Assembly (NCBI GenBank): GCA_029936425.1
Contig: JAPYSU010000018.1
Location: 1-57,049 of the forward strand
Direction of reading: 5' to 3'
DNA: 57,049 bases
Source of the DNA: Litorimonas sp.
GTDB taxonomy: Bacteria; Pseudomonadota; Alphaproteobacteria; Caulobacterales; Maricaulaceae
How positions within the stretch are numbered: position 1 is the stretch's first letter; each line of letters opens with the position of its first letter. Shown piece by piece: positions 16,699 through 24,768 of the stretch. The translations under genes and the position numbers were made by a program. The notes beneath the pieces were generated by a model. The model was not told the origin of the DNA. It did not search any database and worked only from the letters and a program-made list of their open reading frames with translations.

Positions 16699-17922
16699 AT
16701 GTCATCGCCCAAAAAAGTTGTTCTCGCCTATTCCGGAGGCCTCGACACCTCAATCATCCTGAAATGGTTGCAGGAGGAAAAAGGCTGCGAGGTTGTGACT
16801 TTTACCGCTGATCTGGGTCAGGGCGAGGAGCTTGAGCCGGCGCGCCGCAAAGCAGAAGCCCAAGGCGTGAAAGAAATTTTCATTGATGACCTTCGCGAAG
16901 AATTTGTTCGCGATTTCGTTTTTCCTATGATGCGGGCAAATGCGGTTTATGAAGGGCTTTATCTGCTGGGCACGTCGATTGCCCGACCGCTGATTTCCAA
17001 ACGCCAGATCGAAATTGCGCATCAGGTCGGCGCGGACGCCGTCTGTCACGGCGCGACCGGGAAAGGCAATGACCAGGTTCGGTTCGAACTTGGCTATTAC
17101 GCCCTCGATCCGGACATCAAGGTCATTGCGCCTTGGCGGGAATGGGATCTGAATTCCCGCACCAAACTCATCGAATATGCGGAAAAGCACGGGATTGAAA
17201 TCGCCAAGGATAAGCGCGGCGAAGCGCCGTTTTCCGTCGATGCCAATTTGCTTCACACCTCTTCCGAAGGCAAAGCTCTGGAAGACCCGAATGAAGAAGC
17301 GCCTGATTTCGTCTATCAGCGCACCGTTGCCCCGGAAGATGCACCGGATAAGCCCACCTATATCACGGTCGGCTTTGAACGCGGCGACGCGGTTAGTATT
17401 GACGGCGAAGAATTGTCTCCTGCGGCTCTTTTGACAAAACTGAACGAACTTGGCGGCGCAAACGGCATTGGCCGTCTCGATTTGCTGGAAAACCGCTTTG
17501 TCGGCATGAAGTCTCGCGGGATTTACGAAACGCCCGGCGGCACTATTTTGCTCATGGCCCATCGCGGGATAGAGCAGATTACGCTTGATAAAGGCGCGGC
17601 GCATTTGAAAGATGAGCTCATGCCAAAGTATGCCGAGCTGGTTTATAATGGTTATTGGTATTCGCCTGAGCGCGAAATGCTTCAGGCCGCAATTGATAAA
17701 TCACAAGAGCTGGTCACAGGAACCGTTCGCCTGAAGCTGTATAAAGGCAGCGTTGATGTCGTTGGCCGTGACAGCCCTTACTCGCTTTACTCTCAGGAGC
17801 ATGTCACATTCGAAGAAGATGATGTCTATGATCAGGCCGATGCCGGCGGATTTATCAAGATCAACGCCCTGCGTTTGCGCCTGTTAAAAGCCCGCGACCG
17901 CAAGGCCGGAAAAAACGGGTAA
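16699..17922 (+). CDS. argG: Argininosuccinate synthase
   Basis: ArgG joins citrulline and aspartate with ATP in arginine synthesis. The 407-residue protein is of normal length. It carries the ATP pyrophosphatase P-loop AYSGGLDTSIILKW at the N-terminus, the GKGNDQVRFE motif and DANLLHTSSEG. AAGGAG lies eight bases before the ATG. It stands alone in this window; arginine breakdown genes (ast operon) lie 16 kb downstream and are probably regulated in opposition. Confidence 0.97.
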   Translation: MSSPKKVVLAYSGGLDTSIILKWLQEEKGCEVVTFTADLGQGEELEPARRKAEAQGVKEIFIDDLREEFVRDFVFPMMRANAVYEGLYLLGTSIARPLISKRQIEIAHQVGADAVCHGATGKGNDQVRFELGYYALDPDIKVIAPWREWDLNSRTKLIEYAEKHGIEIAKDKRGEAPFSVDANLLHTSSEGKALEDPNEEAPDFVYQRTVAPEDAPDKPTYITVGFERGDAVSIDGEELSPAALLTKLNELGGANGIGRLDLLENRFVGMKSRGIYETPGGTILLMAHRGIEQITLDKGAAHLKDELMPKYAELVYNGYWYSPEREMLQAAIDKSQELVTGTVRLKLYKGSVDVVGRDSPYSLYSQEHVTFEEDDVYDQADAGGFIKINALRLRLLKARDRKAGKNG

Positions 17923-17943
17923 CGGCTTCATAAACTGTGTCCC

Positions 17944-17978
17944 GGTAATCACCATTATACTCGAACAGGGTGATTGCC
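17944..17978. other. Stable hairpin in the argG-gdh gap
   Basis: A 10-bp stem (17944-17953 with 17969-17978, GGTAATCACC/GGTGATTGCC, one T-G pair) has a 15-base loop. No T tract follows, so it may be a rho-assisted 3' end of argG mRNA or a regulatory leader element; nothing else was seen in this 166-bp gap. Confidence 0.4.
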
Positions 17979-18088
17979 CGCATGAATATTGTGCTATTTG
18001 CCTAAATTAGGTCTGTTTGTTTGCTTCGAAATGGCGTAGCGCAGAAGAATAATTTTAAGCGAACTGAAAGTCTTAAAAAGGTAGGGTT

Positions 18089-19507
18089 ATGGTTAAGTCA
18101 TCCTCCAAGGAACTGAATTTCCGCCAAAGCGTCGATGTGATGTTCAATCGCGCGGCCAGCTTTGTCGATTTATCCCCGAAAATGATTGAGAAAATCCGCG
18201 TTTGTAACGCGACCTATACGGTGCGTTTCGGCGTGAAGCTGCGGGGCGAGGTTCATACCTTTGTCGGCTACCGCGCCGTTCATTCCGAGCATAAAGAGCC
18301 TGTAAAAGGCGGCATCCGCTATTCTCTCGACGTCAATCAGGACGAAGTCGAAGCGCTCGCGGCTTTGATGACCTATAAAACCGCGCTTGTGGAAGTGCCG
18401 TTTGGCGGCTCCAAAGGCGGCTTGTGCATCAACCCCAAAGACTGGACCGAAGAAGAGCTGGAGCGGATTACCCGCCGCTTTACCTTTGAGCTGTCCCGCC
18501 GCGATCTGATCCATCCCTCGCTGAACGTTCCCGCCCCCGATATGGGCACGGGCGAGCGCGAAATGGCCTGGATGATGGATGAGTATCGTCGTCTTCATAA
18601 CGAAAATATTGACGCCATTGCCTGCGTCACCGGTAAGCCCGTCCATCTGGGCGGGATTGAAGGCCGCGTCGAAGCGACCGGCCGCGGCGTGCAATATGCC
18701 TTGCGCGAATTTTTCCGCCATCCGGACGATATAAAAAAGGCCGGCTTGCGCGGAGACCTCGACGGCAAGAAAATCATCGTCCAGGGCCTCGGAAATGTGG
18801 GCTATCACGCCGCGCTCTTCCTGTCCGAAGAGGACGGGTCAAAGATTGTCAGCGTGATTGAGCGCGCCGGAACCATTCGCAATCCGAAAGGCATCGATAT
18901 CCGCGCGCTCAAGGAACATATTTCCAGCGGCGAAGACATGTCGAAGTTTGAAGGCGGAGTCTTTGAGGAGCCAAATCCGGACGCGATTTGCGAACCCTGT
19001 GACATTTTGATTCCGGCGGCTCTGGAAGGCGTCATCAATGTCGATAACGCCCACGCCGTTAAAGCTAACCTTGTGATCGAAGCGGCGAACGGCCCGGTTA
19101 CCGCCATGGCCGATAAAATCCTTCGCGATAAAGGCGTGTTCATCATCCCCGACATGTACGCCAATGCGGGCGGCGTGACCGTGTCCTATTTCGAATGGGT
19201 GAAAAACGTCAACCATATCCGTTTTGGCCGCCTTCAGCGCCGGAACGAAGAACGCAAATATCACATCCTGATTGACGCCCTTGAGAGCCAGGGCATGAAC
19301 TTCAAGAAAAGCTTCAAGAAAGAATATCTTGAAGGCGCCGGAGAGCTGGCGCTCGTTCGCGCCGGTTTGGACGATACCATGCGGGCGGCCTATATGAATA
19401 TCAAAACGGCGCTGGAAAATAATCCGGAGTTGGAAGATATGCGCACGGCCGCTTTCTTTAGCGTGATTGAAGATATTGCGCTTCATTACCGGAGTATCGG
19501 ACTTTAA
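18089..19507 (+). CDS. Glutamate dehydrogenase (Glu/Leu/Phe/Val family)
   Basis: The 472-residue enzyme oxidatively deaminates glutamate to 2-oxoglutarate and ammonia, or the reverse. The N-terminal catalytic domain has KGGIRYSLDV, the catalytic lysine in VPFGGSKGG and the NVPAPDMGTG segment. The Rossmann domain has the dinucleotide motif VQGLGNVGYHAA followed by VISVIERAG-like sequence (the acidic residue after strand 2 favours NAD+). It would supply 2-oxoglutarate from the glutamate produced by the AST arginine pathway further along. The ATG follows AAAGGTAGGG. Confidence 0.93.
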   Translation: MVKSSSKELNFRQSVDVMFNRAASFVDLSPKMIEKIRVCNATYTVRFGVKLRGEVHTFVGYRAVHSEHKEPVKGGIRYSLDVNQDEVEALAALMTYKTALVEVPFGGSKGGLCINPKDWTEEELERITRRFTFELSRRDLIHPSLNVPAPDMGTGEREMAWMMDEYRRLHNENIDAIACVTGKPVHLGGIEGRVEATGRGVQYALREFFRHPDDIKKAGLRGDLDGKKIIVQGLGNVGYHAALFLSEEDGSKIVSVIERAGTIRNPKGIDIRALKEHISSGEDMSKFEGGVFEEPNPDAICEPCDILIPAALEGVINVDNAHAVKANLVIEAANGPVTAMADKILRDKGVFIIPDMYANAGGVTVSYFEWVKNVNHIRFGRLQRRNEERKYHILIDALESQGMNFKKSFKKEYLEGAGELALVRAGLDDTMRAAYMNIKTALENNPELEDMRTAAFFSVIEDIALHYRSIGL

Positions 19508-19596
19508 AGCGTCCATCGGCAGCGCGGAAATTTGAAACTCTTTTTGCGGCTACGTCGTAACTTTACCAGAACCCGGATTGGGGAAGAGGTGGATTT

Positions 19597-19998
19597 ATGA
19601 CATATCTGATTGCTTACATTTCGACGCTTATTGCTTTTTTCGCCCTGGACATGCTCTGGCTCGGCCTCATTGCGCGTAAATTCTACGCCAATCAGCTCGG
19701 GAGCCTGATGGCGGATAGTCCCAACTGGCTGGTCGCGATTGTTTTCTACGCCATGTATATTGTCGGCATCGTCTTTTTCGCTATCCGTCCGGCCATCGAG
19801 GCAGAGCAAGTTCTAAAGGCCACACTTTATGGCGCTCTATTTGGCTTCTTCTGTTACGCAACCTATGACCTGACCAATCTGGCCACTTTGCGGGACTGGC
19901 CGACAAAAATGGTGTTCGTAGATATTCTCTGGGGTATTATTCTGACCGGAAGCTGCGCCACGGTCGGGGCCTGGGCCACGCTCAAATTCGCGGCTTAA
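19597..19998 (+). CDS. DUF2177 family membrane protein
   Basis: The 133-residue protein has four membrane helices and the family pattern: DMLWLGLIARKFYANQLG near the N-terminus, ATLYGALFGFFCYATYDLTN in the third helix and VDILWGIILTG in the fourth. Function is unknown across the family. The gene is 89 bp downstream of the glutamate dehydrogenase gene and is closed by a terminator. Confidence 0.88.
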   Translation: MTYLIAYISTLIAFFALDMLWLGLIARKFYANQLGSLMADSPNWLVAIVFYAMYIVGIVFFAIRPAIEAEQVLKATLYGALFGFFCYATYDLTNLATLRDWPTKMVFVDILWGIILTGSCATVGAWATLKFAA

Positions 19999-20011
19999 CT
20001 TAAGCCATAAA

Positions 20012-20036
20012 AAAGCCCCGAAGAGATCGGGGCTTT
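20012..20036. terminator. Bidirectional terminator between convergent genes
   Basis: A perfect 10-bp stem AAAGCCCCGA/TCGGGGCTTT with loop AGAGA, A-rich before and T-ending after, serves both the DUF2177 gene and the leftward stress-protein gene. Confidence 0.88.
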
Positions 20037-20058
20037 AAATATTCATCTGAAATCGGCG

Positions 20059-20553
20059 CTACAGATCGACGGTTTTCATTTCGCCCAGCTCCGGCTCTTC
20101 ATGTTTAATATTGGCTTTGGCCATTTCATACATGAAGGTCAAAGGATTGGCGTCTGACGCCCAGATTGCCGCGTCATGCGGGACGAATTTGAGCATCATC
20201 AGCTTTTTATCTTCCTTGCCTTCGGGATACCACGCCGCCACCTTCTGATCCCAAAACTTATCGATTGTCGCTTTGTCATGATGCGCGGTCAGACGCCCTT
20301 TGACGCAAGCCTGATAATCTTTCGAGATATGGCACAGATGAACCGTGCCGGGATTGACCGCAATAGTCTTTCCCAATTCTGAAAAGCGGTCAGAGTAGAA
20401 ATAAATTACGCTTTCATCCGGATCAATTTGCGGCGTCATGGGCTGCATATGCTCGTCTTCGTCAGTCGAGCCGAGCATAACACACATGGCGTCCTGAAGT
20501 TCTTCCAATAATTGCTTTTGGGGGTTTTCGTGAAATTTTTCGAGGTTTGCCAT
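20059..20553 (-). CDS. Pyridoxamine 5'-phosphate oxidase-like general stress protein
   Basis: The 164-residue protein matches the general stress protein 26 group of the split-barrel flavin-binding family. Visible features are the beta strand run ESVIYFYSDRFSELGKTI, VHLCHISKDYQACVKGRLTA and DKFWDQKVAAWYPEGKEDK. These proteins bind FMN or FAD; the substrate is unknown. AAGGAG lies eight bases before the ATG. A perfect EcfG-type promoter is centred about 45 bp upstream, so expression under general stress is likely. Confidence 0.9.
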   Translation of the reverse strand: MANLEKFHENPQKQLLEELQDAMCVMLGSTDEDEHMQPMTPQIDPDESVIYFYSDRFSELGKTIAVNPGTVHLCHISKDYQACVKGRLTAHHDKATIDKFWDQKVAAWYPEGKEDKKLMMLKFVPHDAAIWASDANPLTFMYEMAKANIKHEEPELGEMKTVDL

Positions 20554-20584
20554 GTATTCTCTCCTTTAAGTTATCTGGAAAGAA

Positions 20585-20609
20585 AACGGGGCTGGGTTGG
20601 GATAGTTCC
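20585..20609 (-). promoter_or_regulatory. EcfG (general stress sigma) promoter
   Basis: On the minus strand the sequence is GGAAC-N16-CGTT, the exact alphaproteobacterial EcfG consensus. The -10 element ends about 32 bp before the start codon of the stress-protein gene, an ideal position. Confidence 0.85.
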
Positions 20610-20621
20610 CGTTTGCCTTTG

Positions 20622-21893
20622 TTAAACTCCGTTCAGTTCTTTGTCTTTCAGCCAGGCTTTATATCGGCCTGTCTGTCTTAAAGTGCGCAGCTGTTGCGCC
20701 AGTGTGGCCAGTAAAGGCCGCTGTTTCTTTTTCACGGGTTTACCAGCGCCCAGCCGGTTCAGCTGTTCTTTGGCCAGCGCCATATTCGCCAGAGATAAAA
20801 GAGCTTTATTCTTCCAGTTCACACTGGCGACATGTGTGCTGAGTTTGCGCCCTTCCTTCCAGTCATTTGGCAGGGACGGATTATACGCCATAGCCCGGGC
20901 GATACCGATTATATCGACGCCTTCGCCTAAAGCCATCTCGGCCGTTTCTTTGCGCGTCACGCCGCCTGTGACCATAATCGGCATGGTCGCCGCAGCGGCA
21001 ATATCTTTGGCGAAATCGAGAAAGAACATTTCGCGCTCTTTTGTGCTTTGAGCGCGGCCATCCGCGGCGAGGCCCATCATCGCGGCGCTCTCGTAATTAC
21101 CGCCGGATAATTCAACGAAATCCAACGCTTCTCCGCCAAGCCAATCCACGACCTGTTTGGCGTCGCCGACATCAAACCCGCCGCGCTGAAAATCCGCTGA
21201 ATTTAATTTCACGGCGACGATGAAATTTGGATCAACCCGCGCCCGTACGGCGCGGATCGTCTCCAGCAAAAACCTGGCCCGGTTTTCCAGAGACCCGCCC
21301 CACTCATCTTCCCGCTTATTCGTCAAAGGCGATAAAAATTGCGCAATGAGATACCCATGGGCGGCGTGGATTTCTACGCCGTCAAATCCGGCGCGTTCGG
21401 CCTGATGGGCCGTATCGGCAAAACGTTTTATCAGGCCCAAAATCTCGTCAGGCGTTAGCGCTCTAGCCTGGGCAAACATATTATCCGCCGGGCCGTCGAG
21501 CGTCACCTTGGTCTCGGAGGCGGAAACCGCCTCGGTTCCCATACTGGCGTAAACCTGCCGCCCCGGATGAGAGATTTGCATGACCAGTTTGGCGCCGCCG
21601 GATTTGCCGATCTTTGCCCATCTTTCGAACCGTTGGCGCGCATCGTCGTCAGCGAGAGACCCTTGTTCCAGCACCACCCCGCCCGGCCCGGTCATTGCCG
21701 TCGGGTCAATCATCACATTTCCGGTCAGGATCATCCCCGGCCCGCCCTTGGCCCAGGCCAAATATAAATTGAAAAGGGCCTCTCCCGGAATTTGTCCGAC
21801 ATCCGCCAGGTTTTCTTCCATTGCCGCCTTACTCAGGCGGTTGGATAATGTGTGTCCACTTTGAAGCGTCAGAGGATCAAATAAATCTGTCAT
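20622..21893 (-). CDS. NADH:flavin oxidoreductase, Old Yellow Enzyme family
   Basis: The 423-residue FMN-dependent TIM-barrel enzyme has LSNRLSKAAMEE near the N-terminus, the active-site segment ISHPGRQ, the FDGVEIHAAHGYLIAQFLSP motif and the flavin phosphate motif VTGGVTRKE. OYE enzymes reduce activated alkenes or nitro compounds with NAD(P)H. A C-terminal extension (about 380-423, basic) goes beyond the barrel. The frame is open to 21932, but family alignment favours MTDLFDPLTL at 21893. It ends 13 bp upstream of the EcfG promoter of the next gene. Confidence 0.88.
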   Translation of the reverse strand: MTDLFDPLTLQSGHTLSNRLSKAAMEENLADVGQIPGEALFNLYLAWAKGGPGMILTGNVMIDPTAMTGPGGVVLEQGSLADDDARQRFERWAKIGKSGGAKLVMQISHPGRQVYASMGTEAVSASETKVTLDGPADNMFAQARALTPDEILGLIKRFADTAHQAERAGFDGVEIHAAHGYLIAQFLSPLTNKREDEWGGSLENRARFLLETIRAVRARVDPNFIVAVKLNSADFQRGGFDVGDAKQVVDWLGGEALDFVELSGGNYESAAMMGLAADGRAQSTKEREMFFLDFAKDIAAAATMPIMVTGGVTRKETAEMALGEGVDIIGIARAMAYNPSLPNDWKEGRKLSTHVASVNWKNKALLSLANMALAKEQLNRLGAGKPVKKKQRPLLATLAQQLRTLRQTGRYKAWLKDKELNGV

Positions 21894-22039
21894 GACGCGG
21901 GTGTTAGCGCAAAGACGACCAAGAGAGAACACTCATTTTCTTTTGCGCCTTAACAGAGTTCCCTGCAGTCGGCGGCCTTGCTGTGGGAACCTCTGGCGTT
22001 GCCAGTTCTTGATTAAGGGTAATAATCAAGGAGATTATA

Positions 22040-22786
22040 ATGACTAGATTTTCAGATAAAAACATTCTTATCACAGGCGGAAGCTCCGGCATCGGCCTCG
22101 CCACCGCCAAACGCGTCACTGACGAAGGCGGGCGCGTTCTCGTGACAGGGCGCAGCGAGAGCCATCTCAAAGACGCGAAAGACGCTTTGCCTGATTCCGC
22201 TGTCATCCTGAAAAATGATGCATCTGATGTTCAGGCAGCCGACGAGCTGGCGCAAGCCGCGAAAGACTTCGGAAAACTCGACGCCGTTTTTCTAAATGCG
22301 GGGTATGGAGATTTCAGACCTGTTGAGGAAAGCGATGCTGAATTTTTCGATGCGATGAACCAGGTCAATGTTCGCGGTCCCGTACTTCATTTGAAAGCCC
22401 TCAAAGAGAATATGGCCGATCCGTCCTCCGTCTTGGTCACGGCAAGCGTCTCGCCTTATCTCGGACAGGCCAATGGCGCCGTTTACGCGGGCACAAAGGG
22501 CGCCGTCACCGGCATGGCCCGAGCCTGGGCGGCTGAGCTGGCGGGAAAGAATATCCGCGTGAACACAATTGCACCGGGACCCATTGAGACAAATTTCTTT
22601 GATAATATTGATTTGCCGGATGAAGAACTCGAAAAAATGACACAGAAAATCAAAGACCAGGTCGCTCTTGGCCGTTTCGGGACAGCCGAAGAAGTCGCGG
22701 CCGTTGCAACCTTCCTCCTCTCTGACGATAGCAGCTATGTGACGGGCAGCCAGTATATGGTCGATGGCGGCATGACCTACCGTTAG
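22040..22786 (+). CDS. Short-chain dehydrogenase/reductase
   Basis: The 248-residue classical SDR has the cofactor motif GGSSGIG near 12, the structural NAG motif (FLNAGYG), catalytic serine in TASVSPYLG and the YxxxK pair in VYAGTKGAV near 153. An arginine after strand 2 (VTGRSE) favours NADPH. The C-terminus holds the family pattern GSQYMVDGGM. The substrate is unknown. AAGGAG precedes the ATG. It is divergent from the OYE gene, with a 146-bp gap. Confidence 0.92.
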   Translation: MTRFSDKNILITGGSSGIGLATAKRVTDEGGRVLVTGRSESHLKDAKDALPDSAVILKNDASDVQAADELAQAAKDFGKLDAVFLNAGYGDFRPVEESDAEFFDAMNQVNVRGPVLHLKALKENMADPSSVLVTASVSPYLGQANGAVYAGTKGAVTGMARAWAAELAGKNIRVNTIAPGPIETNFFDNIDLPDEELEKMTQKIKDQVALGRFGTAEEVAAVATFLLSDDSSYVTGSQYMVDGGMTYR

Positions 22787-22804
22787 GAAAAGTCTTTCCT
22801 TAAG

Positions 22805-23059
22805 TTACTGGCGGGCCCCTTTCCGGGTCCGCCACGCCTTAAACAATCCATACACGCTGATCGCCAGCCACGCACATTCGATAATAAACGAGGCGAGATT
22901 AAAGGTGAAATAAAGCGACACCATAATCAGAAGCGCGCCCAAAGCATTGAGCGCGGAATAGCGCCAGCCCCGCGAGTCAATTTTTTCGACCTGCAACAGG
23001 CCGTAAGCCAAAAGGACAAAGGCCACGCCGGTAATGCCGATAGCGTCGTAAAGTGTCAT
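22805..23059 (-). CDS. Small membrane protein, CBU_0592-like
   Basis: The 84-residue protein has three hydrophobic helices (about 6-25, 36-54 and 56-75) with the patterns YGLLQVEKI and RYSALNALGALLIMVSL, as seen in the CBU_0592 group of unknown function. The frame is open to 23134, but the family start is MTLYDAIGI at 23059, preceded by a GAGG site. It is convergent with the SDR gene, which ends 18 bp away. Confidence 0.75.
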   Translation of the reverse strand: MTLYDAIGITGVAFVLLAYGLLQVEKIDSRGWRYSALNALGALLIMVSLYFTFNLASFIIECAWLAISVYGLFKAWRTRKGARQ

Positions 23060-23186
23060 AAGGGTTTCATCCTCTGGGTTTTTGCAAACAGGGCTTTGAT
23101 GCCGGATTATCGACTCGCCCCCTATACAGAACAATTGCTTCGCGCAAAGCCGCGGATGTCATGCCAATTTCGTGATATGAAAAACG

Positions 23187-23211
23187 GGAACATAACTTAG
23201 CTTTCCCTGTT
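23187..23211 (+). promoter_or_regulatory. EcfG-type promoter upstream of the lipoprotein gene
   Basis: GGAAC-N16-TGTT, with the -10 element ending 31 bp before the ATG at 23242. Spacing and position match the two other EcfG-like promoters of the window. Confidence 0.72.
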
Positions 23212-23241
23212 TTGTGACTATACATTCACTGCGGGGGTCTC

Positions 23242-23916
23242 ATGTCAATTTCCATAAAAGCTCTTAAAAAGTCTTCTTTTCCCAAATTCGTAGCGGGAGC
23301 CGTAATAGCCATTTCTATGACAGCGTGCTCGACGCTTGGCGGCGGCGTTCCCTCTGACAAAGAACTCGCCCAGCGCTCTGACTCAATGCCGGCCTTAACA
23401 GAGCGTCAGCTTCTTCTGGAAAACGGGTATTCCCAAATGTATGACGCTGTAAAAGGTCTGGCCTGGACGGACGAAATATTCCTTGTCAAATTTGAGACTG
23501 ACCGTGTTGAAACTTTCGGTAAGAATTTGGCAGAGGCCGCATCACAAATCGGAGATGAACTGGAAACGCTTGCTGCCGCCACGCCCTGGATAACCCTGGA
23601 AAATGACGGCCTTCCCGAAATCGAGAATTTAAAGCTCGAGGCAGTCAGAAAAGACCGGCTCGAAAGCTTCCTGCCATTAGTGGGGCGGAGCCAATCCAAC
23701 TTTGAACGAACCCTGCTCCTCTCAAATTCGGGCGCCTTAAATCAGATGCAACATCTAGCCGAAGTCCTGCTGGAAATTGAAACAGACCCCGACCGTCTAG
23801 CCTTTTTAGAAAAAACCCAATCGCGGTTTTCTGATTTATATGAAGACGATATCCTTTTACTCAATGAAGATTATTTCTGTGATAACACTGCGGCGGAATC
23901 AGTCGATTTCAGGTAG
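23242..23916 (+). CDS. Hypothetical lipoprotein
   Basis: The 224-residue protein has a lipoprotein signal peptide (AVIAISMTAC, lipid-bearing Cys near 29). The rest is mostly alpha-helical and acidic, with no cysteine-rich or catalytic motif; segments such as MQHLAEVLLEIETDP suggest coiled helices. The family is not recognised. Its EcfG-type promoter suggests induction in general stress, with a product anchored in the envelope. Its 3' end overlaps the convergent alkB by 18 bp. Confidence 0.72.
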   Translation: MSISIKALKKSSFPKFVAGAVIAISMTACSTLGGGVPSDKELAQRSDSMPALTERQLLLENGYSQMYDAVKGLAWTDEIFLVKFETDRVETFGKNLAEAASQIGDELETLAAATPWITLENDGLPEIENLKLEAVRKDRLESFLPLVGRSQSNFERTLLLSNSGALNQMQHLAEVLLEIETDPDRLAFLEKTQSRFSDLYEDDILLLNEDYFCDNTAAESVDFR

Positions 23917-24537
23917 ACTCTGATTTCCCGCAAGCGTGACCCGTCTCATGGTCAGATTAATTCTGCCGCCCTTGGGCACGAGCGCGCTCTCTCCGTAAGA
24001 GACTTTACTCACCCCGTGGTGACAAAGACGGGCCTCCCCCGCCAGAACAACAACGTCGCCGGAAAAGAGCTTCACACCTTTGGTCGGGCCGCCGCGTTTT
24101 GGCCCGCCGATGCGAAACATGGCCGGATCGCCAAGGCTGACGCTGACAACGGGGGCTTTCACATTCTGCTCATCATTATCGACATGCATTCCCATTTTTG
24201 CGCCGTCCCGGTACCAGTTTATCAAGCAGGCTTCGGGCGGGGCGGGATATCCGCTCACCGCGTCCCACAAATTTTGCAAAGCGGGCGGTAAGGCCGGCCA
24301 AGGCTGTCCCGTTTTTGGGTGGAGCGCCTCATAACGATATCCGCCCTTATCCGTAACCCAGCCCAGCGGCCCGAAATTGCTCATGACGACCGAAAGCGGC
24401 GCGCCCGTTCGCGGCATGGTCGGCTGAAAAAACGGGGCTTGCAAGACGCCGTTTTTCACCGCGTCAATCAAACCGGCCTGTTCCTCTGGCGAGAAATAAA
24501 GCGGATAATGCGCAAAGCCTTTGGGAAAGTCGGACAT
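23899..24537 (-). CDS. alkB: AlkB-type 2-oxoglutarate/Fe(II)-dependent dioxygenase
   Basis: AlkB repairs N-methylated bases in DNA and RNA by oxidative demethylation. The 212-residue protein has the iron ligands in MHVDNDE (HxD, near 118) and LCHHGVSKV (near 178), and the 2-oxoglutarate site RINLTMRRV. INWYRDGAKMGMHVD matches the family strongly. The frame is open to 24585, but the ATG at 24537 has an AAGG site and fits the family length. No adaptive-response gene (ada) is beside it. Confidence 0.9.
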   Translation of the reverse strand: MSDFPKGFAHYPLYFSPEEQAGLIDAVKNGVLQAPFFQPTMPRTGAPLSVVMSNFGPLGWVTDKGGYRYEALHPKTGQPWPALPPALQNLWDAVSGYPAPPEACLINWYRDGAKMGMHVDNDEQNVKAPVVSVSLGDPAMFRIGGPKRGGPTKGVKLFSGDVVVLAGEARLCHHGVSKVSYGESALVPKGGRINLTMRRVTLAGNQSLPEID

Positions 24538-24620
24538 GGCCTTGTCTAGCTTATGAAAGACGAAAATATAGAGCCGACCTGTCATTATTCGCCGTCACAC
24601 ACAAAAATGTGAGCCCTGCC

Positions 24621-24648
24621 CTTGCATGGGGCGTATCGTCCCCCATAT
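24621..24648 (+). promoter_or_regulatory. RpoH (sigma-32) heat-shock promoter of dnaK
   Basis: CTTGCAT (24621-24627), a 13-base spacer and CCCCATAT (24641-24648) closely match the sigma-32 consensus CTTGAAA/CCCCATNT. It leaves a leader of about 110 bases before dnaK. Confidence 0.88.
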
Positions 24649-24768
24649 CGGGGCAGACGGTGAGTTTCTCTGCATAAAACCGCAGGAAAGCTGAAGTTTC
24701 AGACAGAGCAGACACACCCCATTATTAACGTCGTGGCCTTTGAAGGGGCCGCATAAAAGGAGCAAACC

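Noticed and set aside
16750..17604. Leftward open frame of 284 codons opposite argG
   Set aside because: It is an antisense reading of a highly conserved gene with no family match.
21984..22008. GGGAAC followed by GTT upstream of the SDR gene as an EcfG promoter
   Set aside because: Only 14 bases separate the two elements, which is outside the normal spacing.
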